Positions 18,515 through 27,106 of a stretch of DNA of 64,000 nucleotides are shown piece by piece. The translations under genes and the position numbers were made by a program. Within the stretch, counting starts at the first letter, position 1. Each line of letters begins with the position of its first letter. The stretch comes from Algihabitans sp965233705 (lineage in GTDB: Bacteria; Pseudomonadota; Alphaproteobacteria; Kiloniellales; DSM-21159): NCBI GenBank assembly GCA_965233705.1, contig CBDDTF010000001.1, positions 372,001 to 436,000 of the forward strand, given 5' to 3'. The notes under the pieces were generated by a model that saw nothing but the letters and a program-made list of their open reading frames with translations, was not told where the DNA came from and made no database searches.

Positions 18515-19024
18515 CTACATGGAGCTGGAGCTCTGGGCCTCCGCGTAGAGCGGCTCGCCGGCCCACAGGCGCCGCAGCAGCAGCGCGTAGCGCAACAGCA
18601 GCGTGGCGCCCGAGAAGGGAATGGCGAAGTAGACCCAGGCGACCGGAATGCGCAGCGCCGGCGAGAGCTGCCCGCGCGCCAGGGTGCTGAGGAAGAGCTC
18701 GCCGCCGAGCAGCAGCAGCGCCAGGGCGAAGACGATGCCCAGCGCCGAGGAGGTCAGGAACAGCGGCGTCGCGTACTTCTCCCCGACGAAGGCCTTGAGG
18801 ATGTCGACGGAGATGTGCGCGCCGTAGCGCAGCCCCATGCTGACGCCGACGAAGCTCATGCAGATGATGGAGTAGAGCACCACCTCCTCGCCCCAGTAGA
18901 GCGAGGCGTTGAAGCCGTAGCGCATCACCACCTGGACGAAGGTGACCAGAATCGCGACGGCCATGAAGACGATCATCGAGATGTCCTCGATGCCGTCGAG
19001 CAGCCGTTCCAAACGCCGCCTCAT
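18515..19024 (-). CDS. dctQ: TRAP transporter small permease DctQ
   Basis: 169 residues with four hydrophobic segments (about 14-34, 50-68, 88-108 and 128-148), as in DctQ proteins. The conserved loop WGEEVVLYSIICMSFVG is typical of the family. It lies between dctP and dctM in the usual order and would stabilise the DctM channel. A serine-rich end (SSSSM) closes the protein. Confidence 0.93.
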   Translation of the reverse strand: MRRRLERLLDGIEDISMIVFMAVAILVTFVQVVMRYGFNASLYWGEEVVLYSIICMSFVGVSMGLRYGAHISVDILKAFVGEKYATPLFLTSSALGIVFALALLLLGGELFLSTLARGQLSPALRIPVAWVYFAIPFSGATLLLRYALLLRRLWAGEPLYAEAQSSSSM

Positions 19025-19190
19025 TGCCAGCCGTCCTTTCGAAGCGGGAAACCCGAAGCGTTCTGCGTCTCCGGCAAATCGCGCTGCGCCGGTTACGTTG
19101 AAACACGCCGTTCTGCAAGTGCCGCAGCGACTTACCGGCGGCGGCGGGGTGCGCGCCCTTCGGCGCGCGCCCCGCCTGCGTCGACCGGAC

Positions 19191-20195
19191 CTACTCGTCC
19201 TTGACGCCGGTGACCGCGTAGATCGACTCCAGCAGGTCGGCGCCCACGGTGTCGGCGAAGGCCTCGTGCACCGCGAAGCTGGCCTCGACGAAGCCCTGCT
19301 TCTGCTCGGCGGTCAGCTCGTGGACCTGCGTGGACTCGGCGATCACCTCGAGCTGCTCGGCCTCGAACTCGGCCGTCAGCTTGCGGGCGTAGTCGCGGCC
19401 CTCGTTGAAGGCCTCGACCATCACCGCCTTGAGGTCCTGCGGCAGGGAGTCCCAGGTGTCCTTGTGCACGATCGCGGCGTAGCCGTGGTAGGCGTGGCCG
19501 GTCAGGGTCATGTAGTCCTGCACCTCGTAGAAGCGCATGGCCGAGATGTTGGCGATCGGGTTCTCCTGCCCCTCGACCACGCCGGCCTGCAGGCCGCTGT
19601 AGACCTCGGCGAAGGCCATGGCGGTCGGGTTGGCGTCCCACTCGCGGTACTGGGTCAGGATCACCGGCGCCTGCATGGTGCGCATCTTGATGTCGGCCAG
19701 GTCCTCGACCGAGGTGATCGGACGCACGTTGTTGGTCATGTGGCGGAAGCCGGCGCCCCAGAAGTTGACGCCGTAGAAGCCCTGCGGCTCCAGGGTGTCG
19801 AGGATCTGGCGGCCGAGCGGACCGTCGAGCACCTCGACCATCTTGTCGTAGCTGGGCAGGATGTAGGGCAGGTCGAGGAGCTGCAGCTTCGGCTCGAAGT
19901 TGCCCAGCGTCGCGGTCGGCGGGATCGCGATCTGCACGATGCCCTGCTGCACCTGCTCGATGATCTCGACGTCGCCGCCGAGCTGGCCGGCCGGCAGCAC
20001 GTTGATCTGGATGCGCCCGTCCGACTTCTCGGCCACGGTCTCGGCGAACTTCAGCGCCGCCTGCCCGTTCGGCGTGTCCTCCATCAGGACGTGGGCGAAG
20101 GTGAAGGTGTAGTCCTGCGCCATCGCCGGAGCGGCGCCGGCCAGGCCGAGCGCCAGCACCGAAGCGGCGACGCCGGCGGAAATCCGGTTCAACAT
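19191..20195 (-). CDS. dctP: TRAP transporter solute-binding protein DctP
   Basis: 334 residues with a signal peptide (hydrophobic ~8-25, cleavage after APAMA). The DctP body shows LPAGQLGGDVEIIEQVQQG and IKMRTMQAPV; the Arg in the latter position usually binds a ligand carboxylate. The run MAFAEVYSGLQAGVVEGQEN is also typical. It delivers substrate to DctQM. Since a nitrilase-type gene lies directly upstream, the solute may be an amide, carbamoyl compound or related acid; this is inference. Confidence 0.94.
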   Translation of the reverse strand: MLNRISAGVAASVLALGLAGAAPAMAQDYTFTFAHVLMEDTPNGQAALKFAETVAEKSDGRIQINVLPAGQLGGDVEIIEQVQQGIVQIAIPPTATLGNFEPKLQLLDLPYILPSYDKMVEVLDGPLGRQILDTLEPQGFYGVNFWGAGFRHMTNNVRPITSVEDLADIKMRTMQAPVILTQYREWDANPTAMAFAEVYSGLQAGVVEGQENPIANISAMRFYEVQDYMTLTGHAYHGYAAIVHKDTWDSLPQDLKAVMVEAFNEGRDYARKLTAEFEAEQLEVIAESTQVHELTAEQKQGFVEASFAVHEAFADTVGADLLESIYAVTGVKDE

Positions 20196-20268
20196 TCTTT
20201 GCCTCCTGGTTTGTTCAACTGGACCGGTCTCCGGACGAGGCGACGCCCCGCCGGCAGCCGGCTGTGCC

Positions 20269-20288
20269 CGGGCGGACGCGGCCGCCCG
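20269..20288 (-). terminator. GC hairpin between nitrilase and dctP genes
   Basis: Arms CGGGCGG (20269-20275) and CCGCCCG (20282-20288), 7 bp, loop 6 nt, starting 17 bp after the nitrilase stop on the minus strand. No T-run follows. It may set relative expression of nitrilase and transporter rather than end transcription. Confidence 0.45.
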
Positions 20289-20305
20289 AGCCGGACCGTC
20301 GCGCG

Positions 20306-21163
20306 TCAGACGGCGCGGCGGTCGCTGTGAAAGCGGTAGGCGGCGCGAGACTCCACCAGCGCCGCGCGCCGCAGGGTCGCGGCGATCACCGCCGGTTCGC
20401 GTTCGCCGGCGGCGGCCAGCACCTCGCCGGCCGGCGTGACGATCTGGCTCAGCCCCAGGCGCTCCCAGGTGCCGACCTGGGCGCCCAGATCGAGCTGGCC
20501 GCAGCCGTTGCTGGAGACCACGAAGGCCTGGTTCTGCAGCGCCGCCATGGTCGCCATGCCGGACCAGAGCGTGTGCTTGGAGCCTTCCAGGCCGGCGCCG
20601 CCCTTCGCCCCGCCGCGCCAGATCGAGGAGGAGAAGACGAGGATGTCCGCCTCCTGCAGGAAGTGCTGGCGGGTCACCTCGGGGAAGAAGGTGTCGTAGC
20701 AGATGGCGATGCCGATGCGGCCCAGCGCGCAGTCGAAGGTCTCGACCCGCTCGCCCGGGGTGAAATAGAGCTTCTCGACGCCGGGCATGTGGATCTTGCG
20801 CGAGATGCCGATCAGACCCTCCGGTCCGATCAGGGCGGCGCTGTTGTAGATCTTGCCGACGCAGTCCCCGCGCTCGGCGAAGCCGACCACCACGTGCAGG
20901 CCGTGGCGCGCCGCCGCGGCGCAGACCCGCGCCAGCTCCGGCCCGTCGGGGTCGATCGCCCCCTCGTTCCAGTAGGTGCGGAAGCCGTCGGCCTCGTGGC
21001 GGAAGAAACTGGTGATGCCGACCTCGGGGAAGACCACCAGCTCGGCGCCCGCGGCCGCCTGCTCGGCCAGGGTTTCGAGGATAAACGCCAGGTTCTCCTC
21101 GCGGTGGGTCAGCGGGCGCGGCTCGTGCTGCACGGCGACCGCCCGGACCTGCTCTTTCATCAT
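20306..21163 (-). CDS. Carbon-nitrogen hydrolase (nitrilase superfamily)
   Basis: 285 residues from the ATG at 21161-21163, which has GAAGGA upstream; the longer frame has no such site. The Glu-Lys-Cys triad is visible: Glu47 in VVFPEVG, Lys123 in SRKIHMPG and Cys155 in AICYDTFFPE. The form resembles N-carbamoyl or aliphatic amidases rather than true nitrilases. It is cytoplasmic and is first in a minus-strand run with dctP-dctQ-dctM, so it probably acts on the imported compound and releases ammonia. Confidence 0.92.
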   Translation of the reverse strand: MMKEQVRAVAVQHEPRPLTHREENLAFILETLAEQAAAGAELVVFPEVGITSFFRHEADGFRTYWNEGAIDPDGPELARVCAAAARHGLHVVVGFAERGDCVGKIYNSAALIGPEGLIGISRKIHMPGVEKLYFTPGERVETFDCALGRIGIAICYDTFFPEVTRQHFLQEADILVFSSSIWRGGAKGGAGLEGSKHTLWSGMATMAALQNQAFVVSSNGCGQLDLGAQVGTWERLGLSQIVTPAGEVLAAAGEREPAVIAATLRRAALVESRAAYRFHSDRRAV

Positions 21164-21520
21164 AGTGTCATCCTTCGTCGGCGGCGGCGCCCCGAAGGGC
21201 GCGCGGGCCTCGATGCATCGGACGTTCATAGCGCGGGGATAGCGGACAGAAAAACGTCACGCCGCTTGCAATAGCTGTAAAAAAGCATTCAACCGGCGGC
21301 GGCCTTCTTCTTGCCCAGGCCGCGATAAGGCCCGCACGGCACCGCGTTTCCACCAGAGCGCTACAGGACAATTCGCGCCGGAATGGAAAGTTCAACGACC
21401 TAAGATTTTGACACGGCGGGACTCGGGGCCCGGCACGCGGCCGCGGCGACTCGCTTCAGCCGCGACGCCGCCGGCCGCGACCGGCCGCGCCCTCGGCGCG
21501 CGGCACCCGGCGCGGCTGCG
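21164..21520. other. 357-bp intergenic region upstream of the nitrilase operon
   Basis: Contains the AT-richer stretch at about 21246-21295 (several A/T runs), which probably holds the promoter of the minus-strand nitrilase operon, and a GC-rich half (21415-21520) downstream of cobS. I see no clear -35/-10 pair, operator or small gene. Confidence 0.5.
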
Positions 21521-22300
21521 TCAGACCGCCGCAAGCACGCCGGCCAGACCCAGGTAGAAGCCCACCTCGCTGACCTGCTGGGTGGCGCCCAGGGTATCGC
21601 CGGTGTAGCCGCCCAGCTTGCGCGCGAAGACGGCGCGGATCGCCAGGTGCCCCGCGGCCAGGCCCAGCAGCCCGCTCAGCAGCGCCGCCCCGCCGAGCCA
21701 GACGGCGGCGGCCAGGGCGGTGGCCAGTCCGGTCAGCCCGGCCACCACCAGCCCGGCGGCGGCGATGCCGTCGGCCATCGGCTTGGCGGTGCCGTTGCCG
21801 CGCTGGTAGCGGCTGGTGGCGATGACCAGCACGCTGGACAGGCGGCTGAGCCCGTGCCCGGCGATCAGCGCGACCGGAACGGCCGCGACGGGCAGCGCCG
21901 CCAGCGCCGCCAGCTTCAGCGCCAGCACCAGGCCCAGCGCCGCCGCCCCGAAGGTGCCCAGGCGGCTGTCCTTCATGATCTCCAGCGCCCGCGCCCGGTC
22001 GAGGCCGCCGCCGACGCCGTCGAAGGTGTCGGCCAGCCCGTCCTCGTGGAAGGCCCCGGTGACCAGCAGGCCGGCGGCCAGGCTGAGCAGCAGGGCCGGC
22101 AGCGGCGGCAGCACCAGCGCGGCCAGCCAGAACACCAGCGCCGTCAGCCCCCCGATGACCAGGCCGACGGCGGGAAAGTAGCGCGGCCCCGCGGCGAAGC
22201 GCTGCGGCGTGTAGCCGATCTCCGCCGGCAGCGGCAGGCGCGTGAGGAACTGCACCGCCAGCAGGAAGACCGCGGTTTCGTGCTTGAGAAGGCTGCGCAT
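21521..22300 (-). CDS. cobS: Adenosylcobinamide-GDP ribazoletransferase
   Basis: 259 residues from the ATG before RSLLKHETAVFLLAVQFLTR; the upstream extension has no homology-like content. Hallmarks are TRLPLP near the start, FHEDGLADTFDGVGGG and MKDSRLGTFG. This integral membrane enzyme joins the lower ligand to adenosylcobinamide-GDP in the last steps of B12 synthesis. No other cobalamin gene is nearby and no B12 riboswitch was seen upstream. The divergent neighbour is nrdB. Confidence 0.95.
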   Translation of the reverse strand: MRSLLKHETAVFLLAVQFLTRLPLPAEIGYTPQRFAAGPRYFPAVGLVIGGLTALVFWLAALVLPPLPALLLSLAAGLLVTGAFHEDGLADTFDGVGGGLDRARALEIMKDSRLGTFGAAALGLVLALKLAALAALPVAAVPVALIAGHGLSRLSSVLVIATSRYQRGNGTAKPMADGIAAAGLVVAGLTGLATALAAAVWLGGAALLSGLLGLAAGHLAIRAVFARKLGGYTGDTLGATQQVSEVGFYLGLAGVLAAV

Positions 22301-22398
22301 GCTATCCGACCGCCCGCCGTGGCGAGCTGTCCCCAGGAACCGACAGTTATGCCCGCTTTTCGCCGGCCTTGCGCCCTTGGCGACGCGGGGCCGATGAG

Positions 22399-22445
22399 CT
22401 ACAGTCTTTAGCGCAATTACGCAAGATGCCCACAAGATATAGTGG
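22399..22445 (+). promoter_or_regulatory. Tandem NrdR-box candidate upstream of nrdB
   Basis: The proximal 16-mer at 22430-22445 (CCACAAGATATAGTGG) agrees with the known NrdR consensus acaCwAtATaTwGtgt at 13 of 16 positions. A weaker 16-mer at 22399-22414 (CTACAGTCTTTAGCGC) agrees at 9 of 16. Their starts are 31 bp apart, the known helical-phase spacing of paired NrdR boxes. The site sits just before nrdB, a standard NrdR target, and would repress it when dATP is high. Confidence 0.65.
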
Positions 22446-22461
22446 TTTGGAGCTGCCTCGC

Positions 22462-23421
22462 ATGTCGCTGTTGGACGCCGATCCGATCTACAAGCCCTTC
22501 AGCTATCCCTGGGCCTACGAGGCCTGGCACATGCAGCAGAAGGTGCACTGGCTGCCCGACGAGGTGCCGCTGGCCGACGACGTGAAGGATTGGAACCGCT
22601 CCCTGACCGCCGGCGAGCGCAACCTGCTCACCCAGATCTTCCGCTTCTTCACGCAGTCGGACGTCGAGGTGAACAACTGCTACATGCGTCATTATGCGCG
22701 CGTGTTCCAGCCGACCGAAGTGCAGATGATGCTGGCCGCCTTCGCGAACATGGAGACGATCCACATCGCGGCCTACAGCCACCTGCTGGACACGATCGGC
22801 ATGCCCGAGGCGGAGTACTCGGCCTTCCTCCACTACAAGGAGATGAAGGACAAGTACGACTATATGCAGCAGTTCGGCGTCGACACCAAAAAGGACATCG
22901 CCCTGACCCTGGCGGTCTTCGGCGCCTTCACCGAGGGGCTGCAGCTCTTCGCCTCCTTCGCGATCCTGCTCAACTTCCCGCGCTTCAACAAGATGAAGGG
23001 CATGGGGCAGATCGTCTCCTGGTCGGTGCGCGACGAGTCGCTGCACACCAACTCGATCATCCGGCTGTTCCGCACCTTCGCGCACGAGAACCCGGAAGTC
23101 TGGGACCAGGACCTGGAGCGCGAGCTCTACGGCGCCTGCGAGACCATCGTCACCCACGAGGACGCCTTCATCGACCTGGCCTTCGAGCTGGACGGCATCG
23201 AGGGGCTGAGCGCCGAGGAGGTCAAGCGCTACATCCGCTGGATCGCCGACCGCCGCCTGGGCCAGCTCGGGCTGCAGCCGATCTACCGGATCGAGCGCAA
23301 CCCCCTGCCCTGGCTCGACGCGATGCTCAACGGCATGGAGCACACCAACTTCTTCGAAAACCGCGCGACCGAGTATGCGCGCGCCGCGACCCAGGGGAGC
23401 TGGGCGGAGGCCTTCGACTGA
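22462..23421 (+). CDS. nrdB: Ribonucleoside-diphosphate reductase subunit beta (class I)
   Basis: 319 residues from the ATG before SLLDADPIYKPF; an upstream ATG at 22426 would place the NrdR box inside the gene and is less likely. The diiron pattern is present (Glu98 and His101 in METIH, Glu in TEGLQLF, RDESLH), and Tyr105 in AAYSH corresponds to the radical tyrosine. It supplies the radical to NrdA for deoxynucleotide synthesis. nrdA is not in the window. Confidence 0.95.
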   Translation: MSLLDADPIYKPFSYPWAYEAWHMQQKVHWLPDEVPLADDVKDWNRSLTAGERNLLTQIFRFFTQSDVEVNNCYMRHYARVFQPTEVQMMLAAFANMETIHIAAYSHLLDTIGMPEAEYSAFLHYKEMKDKYDYMQQFGVDTKKDIALTLAVFGAFTEGLQLFASFAILLNFPRFNKMKGMGQIVSWSVRDESLHTNSIIRLFRTFAHENPEVWDQDLERELYGACETIVTHEDAFIDLAFELDGIEGLSAEEVKRYIRWIADRRLGQLGLQPIYRIERNPLPWLDAMLNGMEHTNFFENRATEYARAATQGSWAEAFD

Positions 23422-23479
23422 CCGCGAGGCCCGGAGCCCGGAGACCCTGGTAAGGGTGTCTCCCTGTGTGTCGACTTGC

Positions 23480-23510
23480 CCGGCGGCGTCCCAGGAAGGG
23501 AGGCCGCCGG
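23480..23510 (+). terminator. Putative terminator after nrdB
   Basis: Arms CCGGCGGC (23480-23487) and GCCGCCGG (23503-23510), loop 15 nt, followed by CTTTCT. It lies 58 bp after the nrdB stop and 40 bp beyond the end of the convergent mrpG gene, so it could serve both. Confidence 0.5.
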
Positions 23511-23550
23511 CTTTCTGTCCGGCTTTGCCACGGACCGGCGGCGGCGGCGT

Positions 23551-23907
23551 CTATTCCGATTTCGACTCGCGCTGCTTCGGCGCGTAGCGGCCCTTCCACT
23601 CGTCGATGTAGGTGCCGCCCCACAGCGGCACGCCCATGCGGTAGGCGGCGCGGCCGATGGCGTGGGCCGCCACCGGCGCGGTGATCAGCAGGAAGACGAT
23701 GGTCAGGATCGCGAAGGAGATGCTGACGGTATCGGCGAAGTGCACCGCCACCGCCGCGAAGATCAGCCCGGCGCCCAGGGTCCCCGCCTTGGTCGAGGCG
23801 TGCATGCGGATCAGCACGTCGGGCAGCCGGAAGATGCCCAGCCCCGCGGCGAAGACGAAGAAGCCGCCGGCCAGCAGCAGACCGGCGACGATCCACTCGC
23901 TCAGCAT
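23551..23907 (-). CDS. mrpG: Mrp Na+/H+ antiporter subunit G
   Basis: 118 residues with three hydrophobic segments. The conserved core GIFRLPDVLIRMHASTKAGT is diagnostic of MrpG/MnhG. It is the last gene of the seven-gene operon and its ATG overlaps the mrpF stop. The subunit is part of the membrane complex of the antiporter. Confidence 0.95.
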   Translation of the reverse strand: MLSEWIVAGLLLAGGFFVFAAGLGIFRLPDVLIRMHASTKAGTLGAGLIFAAVAVHFADTVSISFAILTIVFLLITAPVAAHAIGRAAYRMGVPLWGGTYIDEWKGRYAPKQRESKSE

Positions 23908-24242
23908 CAGCGGTCTCCCTCCCGGTCGTGAAGCTCCGTCTCGCTGCCGAACTGCGCGGCGCGGCGGTCGGCATACCAGGCGAAGGCCACGGTCGCCAGG
24001 AAGGCGACCAGGGCCAGGCCGATCGCCACGTCGAGGAAGGCGCTGACGTCGCTGGCCACGGCGAACAGCCCGACGAAGCCGACGGTGACGATGGTGATCA
24101 GGTCCAGCGCCACCACCCGGTCCGGCAAACTGGGCCCGCGCACCAGCCGCACGAAGGACAGCGCGATCGCCGCCAGCATCATCACGGCGGTGATGTCGAT
24201 CGCCCAGGCCAGCACCCCGGTATGCGCACCGAAACCGCTCAC
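23907..24242 (-). CDS. mrpF: Mrp Na+/H+ antiporter subunit F
   Basis: 111 residues from a GTG overlapping the mrpE stop by 4 bp (GTGA). The conserved GPSLPDRVVALDLI, with its functionally important Asp, and three membrane helices identify MrpF. The longer open frame runs back into mrpE and is not real. It works as a small subunit of the Mrp complex. Confidence 0.94.
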   Translation of the reverse strand: MSGFGAHTGVLAWAIDITAVMMLAAIALSFVRLVRGPSLPDRVVALDLITIVTVGFVGLFAVASDVSAFLDVAIGLALVAFLATVAFAWYADRRAAQFGSETELHDREGDR

Positions 24243-24712
24243 TGCATCGCCTCCCTCACCTTGCGCTCCATGCCCGCCTTGATGTCCCGGCGCAGCGCGT
24301 CGGGGTCCTCGACGAACATGCCGTGGACGTAGAGCAGCCGCCGGTCGGCGCTGACGTCCAGGCTGAGGGTGCCGGGCGTCAGCGAGATCAGGTTGGCCAG
24401 CACCGCGATCTCGGCCGGCGACTCCACGTCGAGCGGCACGGCGATGATGCCGGGGCTCGACTTGTGCACCGGCGTCACCACGTCCCAGACCACCTGGACC
24501 GAGGAGACCACCAGCTCGTAGAGGAAGTAGACGCCCAGGTGGATCAGCCGCAGCACCCGGCCGAAGTAGGCCGTGCCGCCGAACAGCGGACTGGCGATCC
24601 ACAGCGCGGCAAAGCCGATCACGAAGCCGATCGCCAGCCCCGGCAGGGTGAAGTCGGCGAAGAGGGCGCACCAGCCGAAGGCCAGCAGCAGGTTGAGCAG
24701 GAAGAGGTTCAT
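24239..24712 (-). CDS. mrpE: Mrp Na+/H+ antiporter subunit E
   Basis: 157 residues. Hydrophobic N-terminal half (two to three helices), then a soluble part with VANLISLTPGTLSLDV-like sequence (ANLISLTPGTLSLD), the MrpE hallmark. The ATG overlaps the mrpD stop. MrpE is needed for complex stability in characterised systems. Confidence 0.94.
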   Translation of the reverse strand: MNLFLLNLLLAFGWCALFADFTLPGLAIGFVIGFAALWIASPLFGGTAYFGRVLRLIHLGVYFLYELVVSSVQVVWDVVTPVHKSSPGIIAVPLDVESPAEIAVLANLISLTPGTLSLDVSADRRLLYVHGMFVEDPDALRRDIKAGMERKVREAMQ

Positions 24713-26259
24713 GGCCGCACCTCCGGAGTCTGGCCCAGCTCGGCCCGCGCCGCCTGCACGCCGGCCTCGCCCAGCACGGCCTGCAGGTAGGGCGCCGGGT
24801 TGAGCAGCTCCTCGGCCGAGCGCTCGGCCAGGGCGTAGAAGGGCTCGACCAGCAGGCCGATGGTCACCGTCATGGCCGCCAGCGTGGCGATCGGGCCGAG
24901 CAGCAGCCAGCGCTGGCCGCGCGGCAGCGGCGCCGGCGCCGGCCCGGCCTCGGCCGGGCGCGCCTTCCAGAAGGCGGCCAGCCAGATCTTGGTCATGGAA
25001 TAGATGGTCAGCAAGCCGACCGCCAGGGCGACCGCCGCGATCACGTAGCCCTCGGCCTCGACCGAGGCCTGGATCAGCACGAACTTGGCCCAGAAGCCCG
25101 ACAGCGGCGGAAAGCCGGCCAGCGAGAAGGCGGGCACGAAGAACAGCAGGGCGACCAGCGGATGGTCGCGGTAGAGATCGCCCAGGCGCTTCAGGTCGAA
25201 CGACCCGCCGATCCGGTTGGCGACGCCGGCGACCAGGAAGAGGTTCGCTTTCACGATGATGTGGTGGACCAGGTAGAAGACGCCGCCGATCAGCGCCAGC
25301 GGCGTGTAGAGCGCCAGGCCCAGGATCATGTAGCCGATCTGGCTGACGATGTGGAACGAGAGGATGCGCCGCAGCTCGTTCTGCGCCGCCGCGCCGAGCA
25401 CGCCGGTGACCATCGTCAGGCCGGCCACCCACAGCAGGATCTCGTGGGTGTAGTCCAGATCGCCGGTGAAGATCAGCGTGAAGCAGCGGAACAGGGCATA
25501 GACGCCGACCTTGGTCAGCAGGCCGGAGAAGACGGCCGAGACCGCCACCTTGGGCGTGTGGTAGCTGGCCGGCAGCCAGAAGAACAGCGGGAAGACCGCC
25601 GACTTGATGCCGAAGGCGATCAGGAACATCACCGCCACCACGGTGACCAGCCCCTGGTTCTCCACCTGCTGCACGCGGAAGTGCAGGTCGGCCATGTTGA
25701 GCGTGCCGGTCAGGCCGTAGAGCAGGCCGATCCCGCCGAGGAAGAGGATCGTGGCGACCAGGTTGAGCGCCACGTACTTGACCGCGCCGTCGAGCTGCGC
25801 GCGGGTGCCGCCCAGCACCAGCAGCGCGAAGGAGGCGATCAGCATCACCTCGAACCAGACGTAGAGATTGAAGAGGTCGCCGGTCAGGAAGGCGCCGCAG
25901 ACGCCGCCGAGCAGGGCCTGCAGCAGCGGGTGGAAGCCGTAGGACACGGCCTTGTCGCCGACGTCGCCGAAGGCGTAGACCACCGTCGCCAGACCGATGA
26001 TCGCGGTGATCAGCACCATCACGGCGCTCAGGTGGTCGGCCACCAGGGTGATCCCGAAGGGCGCCGGCCAGTCGCCCATCTGGCCGGCGACCACGCCCTG
26101 TTGCCAGACCGTCGCCATCAGCGCGACCGACAGCCCCAGCAGGCCCAGCGAGGCCGCCAGGCTGACCGCCTGCTGCGCAAAAATCCGGCCGCGCAGCACG
26201 AAACCGACAACCGCCGCCCCCAGCGGCAGGATAATGGGCAGAACCAGCAGCCAGCTCAT
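24709..26259 (-). CDS. mrpD: Mrp Na+/H+ antiporter subunit D
   Basis: 516 residues and about 14 membrane segments, related to the NuoN/NuoM family of proton pumps. Visible hallmarks are WFEVMLIASFALLVLGG (conserved helix-5 Glu) and FFWLPASYHTPKVAVSA (Lys/His region). It overlaps mrpC by 4 bp. It is one of the two large ion-conducting subunits. Confidence 0.95.
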   Translation of the reverse strand: MSWLLVLPIILPLGAAVVGFVLRGRIFAQQAVSLAASLGLLGLSVALMATVWQQGVVAGQMGDWPAPFGITLVADHLSAVMVLITAIIGLATVVYAFGDVGDKAVSYGFHPLLQALLGGVCGAFLTGDLFNLYVWFEVMLIASFALLVLGGTRAQLDGAVKYVALNLVATILFLGGIGLLYGLTGTLNMADLHFRVQQVENQGLVTVVAVMFLIAFGIKSAVFPLFFWLPASYHTPKVAVSAVFSGLLTKVGVYALFRCFTLIFTGDLDYTHEILLWVAGLTMVTGVLGAAAQNELRRILSFHIVSQIGYMILGLALYTPLALIGGVFYLVHHIIVKANLFLVAGVANRIGGSFDLKRLGDLYRDHPLVALLFFVPAFSLAGFPPLSGFWAKFVLIQASVEAEGYVIAAVALAVGLLTIYSMTKIWLAAFWKARPAEAGPAPAPLPRGQRWLLLGPIATLAAMTVTIGLLVEPFYALAERSAEELLNPAPYLQAVLGEAGVQAARAELGQTPEVRP

Positions 26260-26663
26260 GACCGCTCGGCCTCGGCGCGCGGCTTGCGCATCCCTTCGTC
26301 CGTTTCCTCTTCTTCCGCGGGTTCGGCTACGCGCATGGCGTCGGTGTCGACCGTGTCGAGCTCCTGATAGGCGCGGAAGGCCAGCACCAGGGCGAAGGCC
26401 AGCAGGCCGAAGGAGATCACGATCGCCGTCAGGATCAGCGCCTGCGGCAGCGCGTTGGCGACGCCGGGATCGGGCAGGGTCTCGCCCGGCGCGATCAGCG
26501 GCGGCGCCGCCGGGGTCATGCCGCCGGCGGCGAAGATCAGCAGGTTGGCGGCGTTGGAGATCAGCACCAGCCCGAACACGAAGCGCACCAGATTGCGGCT
26601 GAGCATCAGGTAGACGCTGGCGCCCATCAGCACCCCGACGAGGACGGCGACGAGCGGCTCCAT
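26256..26663 (-). CDS. mrpC: Mrp Na+/H+ antiporter subunit C
   Basis: 135 residues, three helices, NuoK-like. The motif GLVLISNAANLLIFAAGG with its conserved helix-2 region is typical, as is DPLPQALILTAIVI-type sequence (NALPQALILTAIVIS). An acidic Glu-rich tail (EPAEEEETDEG) follows. The ATG overlaps the mrpB stop. Confidence 0.95.
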   Translation of the reverse strand: MEPLVAVLVGVLMGASVYLMLSRNLVRFVFGLVLISNAANLLIFAAGGMTPAAPPLIAPGETLPDPGVANALPQALILTAIVISFGLLAFALVLAFRAYQELDTVDTDAMRVAEPAEEEETDEGMRKPRAEAERS

Positions 26664-27106
26664 CAGAGCTTCTCCTCCGGCTCGACGGGGTCGTCCTCGA
26701 CGTCGGCCTGCTGCTCCTTGATGCCGAGCACGACGGCCAGCACCGCGCCGACCACGACCAGATAGACCCCGACGTCGAAAGGCAGCGGCGTGCCGGCCTT
26801 GAAGCCCAGGATGGTGGTCCACTGCCCGGTCAGGAAGGGCGCCGGCTCGAGCAGGGCGAGGAAGCCGGAGACGATGGCCAGCCCCAGGCCGACGGCGGCG
26901 ATGGCGCGCGGGTCGGCCCGCAGCGCGCGGCGCACCGCCTCGGCATCGGTCGCCAGGGCGTAGAGCGCGAAGGCGATGGCGGCGATCAGGCCGCCGATGA
27001 AGCCGCCGCCCGGCTCGTTGTGGCCGCGCAGCAGCATGAAGATGGAGAAGACCAGCATCAGCGCCACCAGCAGCCGCGTGGCCTCGCGCAGGATCAGCGA
27101 ATTCAT
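26663..27106 (-). CDS. mrpB: Mrp Na+/H+ antiporter subunit B
   Basis: 147 residues, four helices. The conserved GHNEPGGGFIGGL is the MrpB signature, and PFDVGVYLVVVG lies in the last helix region. The ATG overlaps the mrpA stop (27103-27106). The C-terminal end is acidic. Confidence 0.95.
   Translation of the reverse strand: MNSLILREATRLLVALMLVFSIFMLLRGHNEPGGGFIGGLIAAIAFALYALATDAEAVRRALRADPRAIAAVGLGLAIVSGFLALLEPAPFLTGQWTTILGFKAGTPLPFDVGVYLVVVGAVLAVVLGIKEQQADVEDDPVEPEEKL

Noticed and set aside
22426..22461. Earlier nrdB start at 22426
   Set aside because: It would put the NrdR-box candidate inside the gene and lacks a good ribosome-binding site; the family starts near MSLL.
21521..22461. Cobalamin riboswitch before cobS
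   Set aside because: The upstream region is short and shared with nrdB; I saw no B12-box-like sequence.
23907..24671. Longer mrpF frame running into mrpE
   Set aside because: The upstream part overlaps mrpE completely; the GTG with the 4-bp overlap gives a normal 111-residue MrpF.
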